A stretch of 64,000 nucleotides of DNA from Linnemannia hyalina (lineage: Eukaryota; Mortierellomycota; Mortierellomycetes; Mortierellales; Mortierellaceae): positions 1-64,000 of the forward strand of contig JAHRHY010000013.1 in the NCBI GenBank assembly GCA_019671135.1, given 5' to 3'. Below are positions 50,597 through 59,480 of the stretch, piece by piece. A program made the position numbers and the translations under genes. Position 1 is the stretch's first letter; each line of letters opens with the position of its first letter. The notes beneath the pieces are model-generated. The model did not search any database. It was not told the origin of the DNA and saw only the letters and a program-made list of their open reading frames with translations.

Positions 50597-52404
50597 AATG
50601 TCCGTCTTGTCTGCGTGATCATTAGGATTGCTGGTTGCCTGCGGGTTATTTGCAGAGAGAAGGGTATGTCAGTGTTATTATTGCTTTGATTAAATGTTAA
50701 TTCAGCATAATTATTTAGTTTCATTGCATTTATGGTGATGGTAGATTGCTTACCTTGAGTACCGTTCTGCTGTTGTTCTTGACGCATTCTTGTGCGGCAG
50801 TCTGCATAGGTGTGACCCCTGTTGCTGCAGAATGTGCAGAATCGGCAGTCCTTGGTTTCGTGCGAGTTATTCCAGCTGCAGCCTTGGCAGAACTTCATGC
50901 CTGCTCGAGGAGGTTGCCCGGGTGCTTGCCCAAAAGGGGGCTGACTGTTGCTGCGTCCCATGGGGTTCATTCTCCCTTGTCCTCGGCCTCGGAAAGTTCC
51001 TCTGAGTGCTCCGCGAGATGCTCCGCGTGATCCTCGAACTCCATTTGTGAAGGTGTTGTGCCGTGGCCCAAAAGACTGCTGCTGCTGTTGCAATTGATCC
51101 TGAGATCGTCCCACTGCCCGAGGTTGATCGATTGCATCCTCAGGTCCCGTTAATGTGCTCATCAGTGCACATAGGGTATTGATCGATTTAAAGGCTGTGG
51201 CGTCTGGGTTCTTTATCTGATGCTTAAAGAGCAGGAAATCGTACTCCATCCCCGGGATCGACCTCCCGAGTTGATGAAGGATGATGTCGTTATCGTCTTG
51301 GATTCCATTCACTCGTGCATGCCGAAGGATACGAGCGGAATAACGGTTATACGTCTCGCCCATATTGCGTCCCATGTCTGCCATGTTCCGCATGTTCTCC
51401 AAACGTTCCTCTTTGGTGAGGCAGATGCTGAGGAATACCTTCTCCGCCATGTCCCAACCGATGTTTCCTTCGATGGCGGCGAATCGACGTTGTAGCTCTT
51501 GTTGATAATGGTCGTCGTTAGTGAGGACGATGAGATACCGATGACACTCGTTTTCGAAGGTATCCATGCCGAGACGTGTTTTGAGATGGGTTGCGAAGCG
51601 CTCGAGAAAGACTCTGGTCTCATTGGTTTCATAGGCTGTGGCTGGATTCAACGAGAATCTGGGCATGTCGGGTGTTGGTTTGATGGCCGCTTGTTGGGTC
51701 ATTGATGTTGCGACTACCGCCGTTGGGGTGTTGTTGGCAATTGTTGCGGTCGCTGCTGTTGGCGTTAATATGGTGGAGTGTGCTGAGATGGTGGACCCTG
51801 GGTGCTTCTTTATCCTGAGCTCATACAGCGATGACTCCAGTTGCTTGATCAATTGTGCATTGTCTTTCTCCTTGTCTTTGTTGATAGCAATTTGTTGCTG
51901 ATAGTGTTGGAGCAGGTGCTGAGGTGGTCGTCCTGCCAGAAGGGTCGACATGTACACAATCTGTTCGGATAGAGCGATGTTCTCCGCTTTGAGACTGGCT
52001 AGCGTGTTGGTTGCGACTTCGCGGAAGTTGGATGGTGGTGTGTCGGGATATAGATCGGTGACACCAGTATCCGAGTCGACTTCCATTTCTTGGTCTCCTA
52101 CATCGGAATCGTTATCCTCGGCGTTCTTGTCCTGCCATGTTGTTCCGACCGGTGCAAGTAATGCATCTGGCTCAGTGCCGCCAGCGGAAGAGTTGATCGA
52201 CGTTGTCGGTTCCATGACTTCAGCGGTGGAAGATGTAGCTCCTTCCGTGATGGGGTCGTTAGGCGTTACAATAGTGCCGATGGCGATGGCTGCTGCTGTT
52301 GGTGCCATGATGGTGGTGGTTCGAGGTCGTTTGCCATTGCTCTTTGCTATTTTTCCCATAGTTGATTCATTTCTGTTTTTTGAATGGGGTAGCATAATGA
52401 GCAA
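50593..52404 (-). CDS. gag: Gypsy-1 Gag (603 aa)
   Basis: Structural protein of the virus-like particle. Acidic Thr/Ala-rich N-terminus, helical capsid region (FLERFATHLKTRLGMDTF ... YNRYSARILRHARVN), then a Gly/Arg-rich segment (RGSRGASRGALRG). Nucleocapsid zinc knuckle CTFCSNRGHTYADC (CX2CX4HX4C), preceded by a second Cys cluster (CQGCSWNN...C). Ends RRTL with a TGA overlapping the pol ATG. Intact. Confidence 0.92.
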   Translation of the reverse strand: MLIMLPHSKNRNESTMGKIAKSNGKRPRTTTIMAPTAAAIAIGTIVTPNDPITEGATSSTAEVMEPTTSINSSAGGTEPDALLAPVGTTWQDKNAEDNDSDVGDQEMEVDSDTGVTDLYPDTPPSNFREVATNTLASLKAENIALSEQIVYMSTLLAGRPPQHLLQHYQQQIAINKDKEKDNAQLIKQLESSLYELRIKKHPGSTISAHSTILTPTAATATIANNTPTAVVATSMTQQAAIKPTPDMPRFSLNPATAYETNETRVFLERFATHLKTRLGMDTFENECHRYLIVLTNDDHYQQELQRRFAAIEGNIGWDMAEKVFLSICLTKEERLENMRNMADMGRNMGETYNRYSARILRHARVNGIQDDNDIILHQLGRSIPGMEYDFLLFKHQIKNPDATAFKSINTLCALMSTLTGPEDAIDQPRAVGRSQDQLQQQQQSFGPRHNTFTNGVRGSRGASRGALRGTFRGRGQGRMNPMGRSNSQPPFGQAPGQPPRAGMKFCQGCSWNNSHETKDCRFCTFCSNRGHTYADCRTRMRQEQQQNGTQGKQSTITINAMKLNNYAELTFNQSNNNTDIPFSLQITRRQPAILMITQTRRTL

Positions 52405-52673
52405 TTAGTCTTTTTTGATTCAAGATCACGTTATGACAATGATCTTTCTTTTGTTCTTCCGATCTCTCTTGTTATAAATCTGGTCCGTTGGACTCTACTA
52501 CACTATAATCGTTCGTGTGTTATTCAAGAGAGTGCTTTGGTTCCGTGTTATAGATACCGCGCTTGTTGATGGACGTTGTCCTAGCGCTTTGATGGATTGA
52601 GTGGTTTGGATGGATGGATGTAATGTGTGATACTTCGAATAAACGATACCCTTGAATCTTCACTTAAAAAAAA
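52405..52673 (-). promoter_or_regulatory. Gypsy-1 5' leader
   Basis: Untranslated leader between the 5' LTR and gag. The bases directly after the LTR on the minus strand are a T-run then AAGTGAAG; I cannot assign a tRNA primer site with confidence. Confidence 0.5.
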
Positions 52674-52821
52674 TGAAAAATATAGCGTACCTTGGAGTAA
52701 GTGAGAAAGAAGATGGGGGTTCGTTTATTACTAAGTCTAGGGTTTAAATACTAAGGGACACTGCCCTTAATTATCTCACTGAGTACGCTTCTTGATAATG
52801 TACAGTCACGAAAATGCGACA
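52674..52821 (-). repeat. Gypsy-1 5' LTR
   Basis: 148 bp; TGTCGC at its minus-strand start and TTTTTCA at its end. Right flank GGCAGTGGTGG is gypsy-3 gag. Confidence 0.92.
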
Positions 52822-53784
52822 GGCAGTGGTGGAGCGGGACGGAGTGCTGGAAGATTTGTTGCCGGAACGGGTCACTGCATAGCCGTACTGTCGGTTGTCG
52901 ATGTCGATAGCCAATTGTGAAAACTCGGCAAAGGTAGGTGGCTTGGGGTAGTTTGCCATGGCTTCTTGAACAGACTCCTTCAAGCCGAGGCGGAACTGTG
53001 AAATCATTGCACTATCATTTCATGCTGTATCCGCTGCAAGGTTGACGAAACGGTTTGTATAGTCGATGGTAGAACCGCGCTGTCTAAGTTGACGGAGTTG
53101 AGTTTCTGCTAGGACGTGAGCATTGGAGACTCCAAAGTTCTTACTCATAAGAGCAAAGAACTGATACAGGTTAGAAATACATGCGGGTCTCTCCTCGACA
53201 GGCAACTTGAAGGACGGAATGTATCTCTGCATGTACTTGAACGCTGCAGTATCACCGAGGCGCGAGATAGCCAGCACAATGCGGTCGTGGTCGTTCGGAT
53301 AGAGGGTCTCGTTTGCAACGAAGAAGAGTTCCAGCTGAGCCTGAAACCCTTTCCAATCTTTACGCTTGCCGGAGAAGACTGCGGGGGGTGCTACTTTTGG
53401 CCTCGAAGGGGAGCTATTGCTGGAGTGAGGTATAGTTGATTGGAAGATGGCACTCACTGTGTTGGTGACATCGGTCTTGTGATCATAAAATAGTTTGCCT
53501 AGTTCTGCGCGAGTGATGGGTGGTAATTGTGACGTCATCTTCTGGACGTTGGATTCAAGGCTGAGTAATCGAAGGTTGAGGTTGACGGTCAGGCTTGTGA
53601 AGAAATCTTCGTTTGAAAGAATGAAGTCCAGCATATCACGGTACTTCTGAACAGTCTCCTCGAGTTCGGTGACTTTGGCTTGCAAGGGAGCGACCGTCTG
53701 AACTACTTGTTCAAGTGTGGCTACTCGGTCCATCAGTGCTTGGAAGCGCGCGTTGGTTGTAAGGATCTCACTATCGGGTAGCAT
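52822..53784 (-). pseudogene. Gypsy-3 Gag (in-frame stop, 3'-truncated)
   Basis: Start MLPDSEILTTNARFQALMDR. Coiled coil near the N-terminus (RVATLEQVVQTVAPLQAKVT), then a capsid domain (PAVFSGKRKDWKGFQAQLEL ... SKNFGVSN). A TGA at 53020-53022 replaces the Trp in ADTAWNDSAM; the frame then continues (ISQFRLGLKESVQEAMANYP) until cut by gypsy-1 at 52821. Typical chromovirus Gag without a visible zinc knuckle in the remaining part. Pairs with the gypsy-3 LTRs. Confidence 0.88.
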
Positions 53785-53910
53785 TGTGGCTGATATGGAA
53801 AGTGAAGAGTTGTTGTAGTTTCTGAGGGTAGTGGGTTGTGTACAGAAGATGGTAGTAAAAGAGGAAAGAACTTGAAGAAGATAGGGCTTGGTTTTGTTGT
53901 GGAAAAGGCA

Positions 53911-53937
53911 TTTTTTTTTTTTTTTTTTTTTTTTTTT
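53911..53937. repeat. T27 homopolymer in the gypsy-3 leader
   Basis: Run of 27 T on the plus strand (A on the element strand) between the 5' LTR and gag of gypsy-3; its length is likely unstable or uncertain. Confidence 0.9.
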
Positions 53938-54009
53938 GGAGCGCTGAAGTATATCAATAGAAAACAGACAAAGTTTGATCCAAGGTTCTTTAGGTGTATG
54001 ACTTGGTAT

Positions 54010-54204
54010 CGTCAAGAAAGCAAACCAAGCAATAGAATAAAGTAGATAAAGAGAACCTTGATCAAGGGCTAGGAAATGAGTATGATGAATAGGTTAAGGC
54101 GTATGTTATTGGCGATACCAAGTAAAGAGCTATAGATTTACTATCTAAGGCCCTTTTATATTTGTTAGGGCGAAGTCACAAGAGCAAGCTCTTGTCTCGT
54201 GACA
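54010..54204 (-). mobile_element. 5' LTR of gypsy-3
   Basis: 195 bp, partner of 42412-42606. Its inner terminal base is changed (C for T, losing the TG/CA rule). Followed by the target duplication ACACC (54205-54209). Confidence 0.9.
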
Positions 54205-54731
54205 ACACCGCCATCGAACAGCATACCAGAAACTTCGACACCAAGGCCCAACCACAATCCAACTTGCAAGTAGGAGATCTTGTATGGCTAGACGCCCGGA
54301 ACCTCCAAACGAACAGACCATGCAAGAAGCTCGACCATAAGCGCGTGGGCCCTTACCGTATTCTCGAAAAATTGGCACTCGATCCTTCCGTCTCGATTTA
54401 CCACCAACGACCAAGCTACATCCTGTCTTTCATGTAAACCTACTTGAGCGTGCGCATCCAGATACGATCCCCGGTCGAGCCCCAAAACGACCTCCTCCGC
54501 TTGTCGTCTCCGGCGATGAGGAGTACGAGGTTGAGGCCATTTTGGATTCACGGATCAGGCGCAACCACCATGAATACTATATACATTGGAGAGGCTACCC
54601 CGTATCCGAACGAGCCTGGGAACCGGCCGCCTGTGTCAAGAATTCCCCGGACCTTGTTCGCGAGTTCCATCTGCAACACCCTCACAAACCCAGCCAAAGG
54701 CCTCTTAGAACTCGGCCCTAGAGGGGGAGGT
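54205..54731 (+). pseudogene. Old gypsy-3 integrase end and chromodomain, part 2
   Basis: Continues the fragment at 42234-42411: [40 protein letters not shown], then a frameshift near 54430 and, in the next frame, [20 protein letters not shown] and a chromodomain (EEYEVEAILDSRIRRNHHEY, WRGYPVSERAWEP). It supplies the empty sites for E7 and E8. Confidence 0.88.
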
Positions 54732-54926
54732 TGTCACGAGACAAGAGCTTGCTCTTGTAACTTCGCCCTAACAAATATAAAAGGGCCTTAGATAGTAAAT
54801 CTATAGCTCTTTACTTGGTATCGCCAATAACATACGCCTTAACCTATTCATCATACTCATTTCCTAGCCCTTGATCAAGGTTATCTTTATCTACTTTATT
54901 CTATTGCTTGGTCTGCTTTCTTGACA
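54732..54926 (+). mobile_element. 3' LTR of the older gypsy-3 copy
   Basis: TGTCACGAG...CTTGACA, 195 bp, same family as 42412-42606 in opposite orientation. It abuts an acidic-protein gene relic, into which the old gypsy-3 probably inserted. Confidence 0.88.
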
Positions 54927-55688
54927 CTGAGGATGAATCTGCGGCTGACGAAGTTGTGCCTACCAAGAAGAAATCTTCCAAGAATAGACAAACTCCCGCG
55001 ACCAATCCAGACGATGAAGTTGCTGAACATACAATTACCATCAAGGAAAATACATCTGCAATAGATATTACTTCTCCTGATGATATTCCTTTGCTCAGCA
55101 ACATTAACTGGGTTTCTCATCCAAAAGACTTGACTTACCAGTATGCAACTAACTACGCAATAAATGGTTTGTATATTGTGCGAATCTGTGGCAGACCTAC
55201 TGTTGTTGAGTTGGCCACACCAAATAAGTTGTTGGGCAAAGGAAAACAACATAGAATGGATGTTTTGGATTGGTCCATCTTATCCCATGAGATTAAGCGA
55301 AGTGGATTTCTCATGGCAACTACAATTGGACAAAGATAAGCCAATAGTTCCCAAAACGCCTGCGAATGAGATTATAGTTCCCGCGCCTCCCAAGAAGAAG
55401 ATGGAAAAAATGGAGATTGTTGACAAGAGCACGATTAAGTGGGAAAAGTTTGACAAGAAATTGGAGTACGCGACGAATCTTCTTGTAAATGGGAAACATA
55501 TTCTCAAGAAAAGAAAGCAAGGTGTCGCTGTTGGCCTCGTGACCAACGAGCACATACAGTCAGAGCATGTAGTCTTTGACAGACTGAGCTTAAGCGAGAG
55601 AGAACAGATCTTTTCCATGGGATTTATCTGTGACCTCGAATACATGGGCGATTTTTCACGTACACGTCACACGGAAATGGTTTTTTAA
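54927..55688 (+). pseudogene. Diverged relic of the acidic multi-repeat protein
   Basis: Two members of the ~75-aa repeat family are readable: INWVSHPKDLTYQYATNYAI ... NGLYIVRICGRP, then, after a frameshift near 55310, IKWEKFDKKLEYATNLLVNG ... VAVGLVTNEHI ... IFSMGF. A basic/acidic linker (PTKKKSSKNRQ) precedes them. The 5' part was lost at the gypsy-3 LTR. TTTTTTAAAA follows the last stop at 55688, as in the intact copies. An older, distinct cargo. Confidence 0.8.
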
Positions 55689-55784
55689 AACATCCAACTC
55701 TCTGTCAACGACCTGTGTACCATTCGAGTTGACGTATACAATCCGAATTTGCAAGAGAGATACAATATAAATAGGCACCAAGCA

Positions 55785-56143
55785 AGATGCGATTTTTTAA
55801 AAACTAGTCTCCTATCTGCATTTCATGGCAAAGATGCAACATAGTAAGAACAAGTTTTGGACTATCATCGCCAAGGATTACTGCCCTTAATTTCGATGCG
55901 AAGGATGCGATCTGGTGATGGACATGTACATTCAGGAGAGATCTATGCAAAAACCTATGGTACATTTCTGTTTGGAAAAGTTGGCGTTGATTGGTAGGAT
56001 TATTACGCCCGGAATATTACAATGGTTAGCATACGTAATTGCTGTTATACAAATACTCTTGTCTGATTGTCACCATGAACCTCATCAAGAAGGACATAGA
56101 TGTGGAAGATGTCACGTCGTACTTTGGATCTGAATGGTCTCCA
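55785..56143 (-). mobile_element. E element relic E12 (diverged, inverted)
   Basis: Follows the acidic relic exactly where an E is expected. TTTTTTAAAAACTAG (about 55794) precedes a p90-like frame readable on the plus strand: an in-frame TAA at KDYCP*FRCEGC, then MDMYIQERSMQK, RIITPGILQWLAYVI, HRCGRCHVVLW. Ends GGTCTCC for GGCCTCC. Strongly diverged overall, but the p90 blocks are retained. Confidence 0.65.
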
Positions 56144-56533
56144 TACTTGCACATCTCTTAAGACTGCTGCATCGTCAAGAAAGGGTTCAGGAAATATCAC
56201 TTCTTCGACAAGCTGCTCCAACATGCTTCTATTAAGACTCTTGATCATCCTTTCTGTCGACAGAAAAGGCGCGAATATTCCAGTGATAGCTCTATGTTTA
56301 AACGAACAGAACCTACAATGAATATCAAGAAATGTATTAATGCACTGCAAAAACTTATAGCTATTGGCACTTACATTATATCCGCGATCTCGGACTTCTT
56401 AATCTGGTTGTCTATCAGAGCTTGAACACATGTCTTCTGGTAATCTTGGAACAAGCATGCCACGCAGCAGCCATTGATCTTCCACTGCGAGCCAATAAAA
56501 ATGGCGTGAGTTAAAGGCACATTCTAATATGCG
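56144..56533. other. Unassigned sequence
   Basis: No gene supported. A minus-strand frame (56045-56350; FLDIHCRFCSFKHRAITGIF) overlaps the E12 relic end and is not recognisable. Confidence 0.4.
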
Positions 56534-56839
56534 TTACACAACATAGTCATCGTTGCCCGGTATACTAACCTCGCACTCCTTATGGCATGCTTGTTCTATA
56601 TTGGCCAGAAGGTCTGCCTTTTCATTTTCGTCAACGTCAGATGAGTCATTCGACTCTGGTTCTGCTGCTACTGAGGGCTGATCCGAGGACGAGGTGACTG
56701 GTTCTGCTGCTGGGGACCGGCCCGACGACGAGACTACTGCTGCTGTCGTTGGCATGGACGTATCCGAGGAAGTGGAGGCCTGAGAGAAATGATCCGGGAC
56801 TTCAGTCTCGTCCAAGTCAGAGATCTTGTTATGCACCAT
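56534..56839 (-). CDS. Unrecognised Ser/Glu-rich ORF, possible exon
   Basis: 101-codon frame, low complexity (SSSGRSPAAEPVTSSSDQPS, DSSDVDENEKADLL). It lies downstream of the 57176-57652 frame on the same strand and could be its next exon: GTGAGT donor near 57185, acceptor near 56815 (GCATAACAAG), with the MITE in the intron. This gene model is speculative. Confidence 0.3.
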   Translation of the reverse strand: MVHNKISDLDETEVPDHFSQASTSSDTSMPTTAAVVSSSGRSPAAEPVTSSSDQPSVAAEPESNDSSDVDENEKADLLANIEQACHKECEVSIPGNDDYVV

Positions 56840-56847
56840 TACAAGTA

Positions 56848-57081
56848 GACTTTCTCAACTGTCGAATCGAATCGAATATGAGTTTCAATCGTATTCGACA
56901 TCAGTCGAATAAGGACCCCATTCGATCCGACTTTTATTCGATTCGGCCTTATTAAAATCGAATAAAAGTCGAATCGAGTCGAATAAAAGTCGAATCGAAT
57001 CGAATCGGAGCACTATTTGAATTCGAAAAAATCGAATCGAATTGAATCGAATGCCGAATGTCGAATATTCTTGAGAAAGTC
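56848..57081. mobile_element. 234-bp TA-flanked MITE rich in TCGAAT repeats
   Basis: Inverted ends GACTTTCTCAA...TTGAGAAAGTC flanked by TA (56846-56847 and 57082-57083). Interior made of degenerate ATTCGA/TCGAAT repeats. A related half-element lies inside the inverted repeats of element B (ACTTTCTCAACAATATTCGA at 13959-13980 and its mirror). Confidence 0.75.
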
Positions 57082-57175
57082 TAATTACAAGGCTATCGCC
57101 TAGTATAGAAAATGTTCAACGCTATTTAGTACTCAGATTTTCATAAGCTTAGTTGTAGTCATGTTGCTAGATCTG

Positions 57176-57652
57176 TTAATACTCACCATTGTTGTTTGAA
57201 GAGGAGCTAGATGATGCAGACACGTTGATGCTCTTGGCCATATCGTTGCGTGTTCGTGTGGCATTTCGATGAAGGGACTGATCTGCATAGGGCTCGAAGC
57301 CTTCGACCAGAGTTGCCGCGGTTCTGATTTGCGAGGATTGTTTTCGCCGGTCGAGCCAGAATTGCGGCGCATGATTGACCTTCCAAGTTTCAAAACTGCG
57401 CAAGAGGTTCTTTTTGGCATTCGCATTCAGATTGCTGCTCTCGACCATCCGTAGGTATCTCTGGTGTGCGTGCTTCTTGTCGTTGAGAGTAAATGCGTCG
57501 AAGAATGCATTTGGGGATCGGTCCACTGCAGTATTAATCCAAGAGATTTCAGATGCTTCTTCTGTGGAGGATTGCGAAACCGTCCATTCCTGAGCCGTTG
57601 TGATAGGTGAAAGAGCTGGGGCTTCAGGCCGTTGGCGCATAGAGACCGACAA
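57176..57652 (-). CDS. Unrecognised 158-codon ORF, possible exon
   Basis: Reads MSVSMRQRPEAPALSPITTA ... WINTAVDRSPNAFFDAFTLN ... FETWKVNHAPQFWLDRRKQS ... ending in a Ser/Asn run before GTGAGT, a consensus intron donor. Balanced composition and helical stretches look coding. Family not recognised; could be a host gene or part of another transposon. Confidence 0.4.
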   Translation of the reverse strand: MSVSMRQRPEAPALSPITTAQEWTVSQSSTEEASEISWINTAVDRSPNAFFDAFTLNDKKHAHQRYLRMVESSNLNANAKKNLLRSFETWKVNHAPQFWLDRRKQSSQIRTAATLVEGFEPYADQSLHRNATRTRNDMAKSINVSASSSSSSNNNGEY

Positions 57653-57752
57653 TAATATATTTAACGGAAGAAAGGGTGATAATCAATCTACTTCAGTGCA
57701 TTGGACGAAGCAATGCGTTTGCACAAATGAAACGGGTAGATCTGTATACCAA

Positions 57753-58770
57753 CAAGCGCACACGGCCCAAAGAGTGTTTCAACTTTGGTTACCCCAAACC
57801 ACTCATGATGAGGGGGCCAAGGAGGAAAAATCATCAATTGGCTGGTGTGGTTTTCACAGGCTGCTTTAATGATAAAACATCAAACAAGCAGGTAGCGTTG
57901 CACACAGAGAAAAGTCTTCATGCCAACAAGCGCACACGGCCCAAAGAGTGTTTCAACTTTGGTTACCCCAAACCACTCATGATGAGGGGGCCAAGGAGGA
58001 AAAATCATCAATTGGCTGGTGTGGTTTTCACAGGCTGCTTTAATGATAAAACATCAAACAAGCAGGTAGCGTTGCACACAGAGAAAAGTCTTCATGCCAA
58101 CAAGCGCACACGGCCCAAAGAGTGTTTCAACTTTGGTTACCCCAAACCACTCATGATGAGGGGGCCAAGGAGGAAAAATCATCAATTGGCTGGTGTGGTT
58201 TTCACAGGCTGCTTTAATGATAAAACATCAAACAAGCAGGTAGCGTTGCACACAGAGAAAAGTCTTCATGCCAACAAGCGCACACGGCCCAAAGAGTGTT
58301 TCAACTTTGGTTACCCCAAACCACTCATGATGAGGGGGCCAAGGAGGAAAAATCATCAATTGGCTGGTGTGGTTTTCACAGGCTGCTTTAATGATAAAAC
58401 ATCAAACAAGCAGGTAGCGTTGCACACAGAGAAAAGTCTTCATGCCAACAAGCGCACACGGCCCAAAGAGTGTTTCAACTTTGGTTACCCCAAACCACTC
58501 ATGATGAGGGGGCCAAGGAGGAAAAATCACCAATTGGCTGGTGTGGTTTTCACAGGCTGCTTTAATGATAAAACATCAAACAAGCAGGTAGCGTTGCACA
58601 CAGAGAAAAGTCTTCATGCCAACAAGCGCACACGGCCCAACGAGTGTTTCAACTTTGGTTACCCCAAACCACTCATGATGAGGGGGCCAAGGAGGAAAAA
58701 TCATCAATTGGCTGGTGTGGTTTTCACAGGCTGCTTCAATGATAAAACATCAAATAAGCAGGTAGCGTTG
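57753..58770 (+). repeat. Six tandem copies of a 174-bp satellite unit
   Basis: Near-identical units (only a handful of single-base differences, for example AACGAG for AAAGAG in the sixth). The unit is 58 codons long, so one frame stays open across the array and its flanks (57676-58851), encoding a repeat with KRTRPKECFNFGYPKP and GVVFTGCFNDK. Since the unit is a multiple of three with no stop in this frame, the long ORF does not by itself prove a gene. Confidence 0.9.
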
Positions 58771-58964
58771 CACATGTCCTACACCGCATCTGAGTGCATG
58801 AAGAATCATATGGAGAACAGTTTACCTTCTGAGGGATTACGTAGGCGGTGAGGGAGGGAAGAAAGCGAGAGAGAGAGATTACAAGTTAAACGTCATCAAA
58901 TATTAAAAAACGTTAATTCCTTGCCCGATAGGATATAACTGAAAGTCTATGTCAGCTTTGCCAA

Positions 58965-59333
58965 CTAAAAAGGGGTCTTCAAGCTGCACGTCTTTGACTT
59001 TTTGTTCATGAGCTCGCCAATCATGCGCCCATTGTTGCGGAGCTCTTCCTCTGCATCCTCAAAGTCTCTCTTCCTCTGCTCCTTCCGCCGGTGACTTGTC
59101 TCCTCCTCCCTTCTGGCCCTCTCGTATTCGAGTTGGGTGTAAGCCTGTTGGTTAAGCTCTGCTAGTTGGTCACTGAGTGAGTCTTGCTCGAAAATGCCGG
59201 TGTCATTGTTGTTGTGGATGTTGTTGTTGTTGATGTTGCCGTTGGGACCATCGTTGAGTTCGTCTGTCCAAGGGCAGTACAAAATTCCGTTCTTTACCTG
59301 GAAACCGATCCGCGACCAAATGTTGAGCCCCAT
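58965..59333 (-). CDS. Unrecognised ORF with a charged coiled-coil segment
   Basis: 122 codons. N-terminal GLNIWSRIGFQVKNGILYCP, an Asn-rich linker, then a charged helix (LEYERARREEETSHRRKEQR ... DFEDAEEELRNN). Could be the last exon of a gene or a transposon ORF. No family assigned. Confidence 0.3.
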   Translation of the reverse strand: MGLNIWSRIGFQVKNGILYCPWTDELNDGPNGNINNNNIHNNNDTGIFEQDSLSDQLAELNQQAYTQLEYERARREEETSHRRKEQRKRDFEDAEEELRNNGRMIGELMNKKSKTCSLKTPF

Positions 59334-59480
59334 CTTGAATGGCTTTCGAAACGCTGGCAGTCCAAAGGAGCTTACGGTCGTCTACTGCGGGACGGGATTA
59401 AGCATGAAAACTTTCCATTGGCAGGTTGTGGTTTCTGGAGTCGTTATTAGCAGTAAGGGTTGGCTAGGTAGACATGAATA

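Larger units (their letters stand above)
46433..52821 (-). mobile_element. Intact Ty3/gypsy chromovirus (gypsy-1, 6.4 kb)
   Basis: Two 148-bp LTRs (46433-46580 and 52674-52821) that look identical (TG...CA on both strands), a purine tract next to the 3' LTR, and complete gag and pol. The flanks do not match: CTGAA on the left from the acidic-gene leader, GGCAG on the right from gypsy-3 gag. There is thus no 5-bp duplication despite the young look. Confidence 0.95.

Noticed and set aside
52674..52821. Possible target duplication around gypsy-1
   Set aside because: CTGAA and GGCAG do not match; reported instead as evidence of recombination.
56848..57081. Telomere-like or centromeric TCGAAT repeat
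   Set aside because: Has inverted ends and flanking TA, so it is better explained as a MITE.
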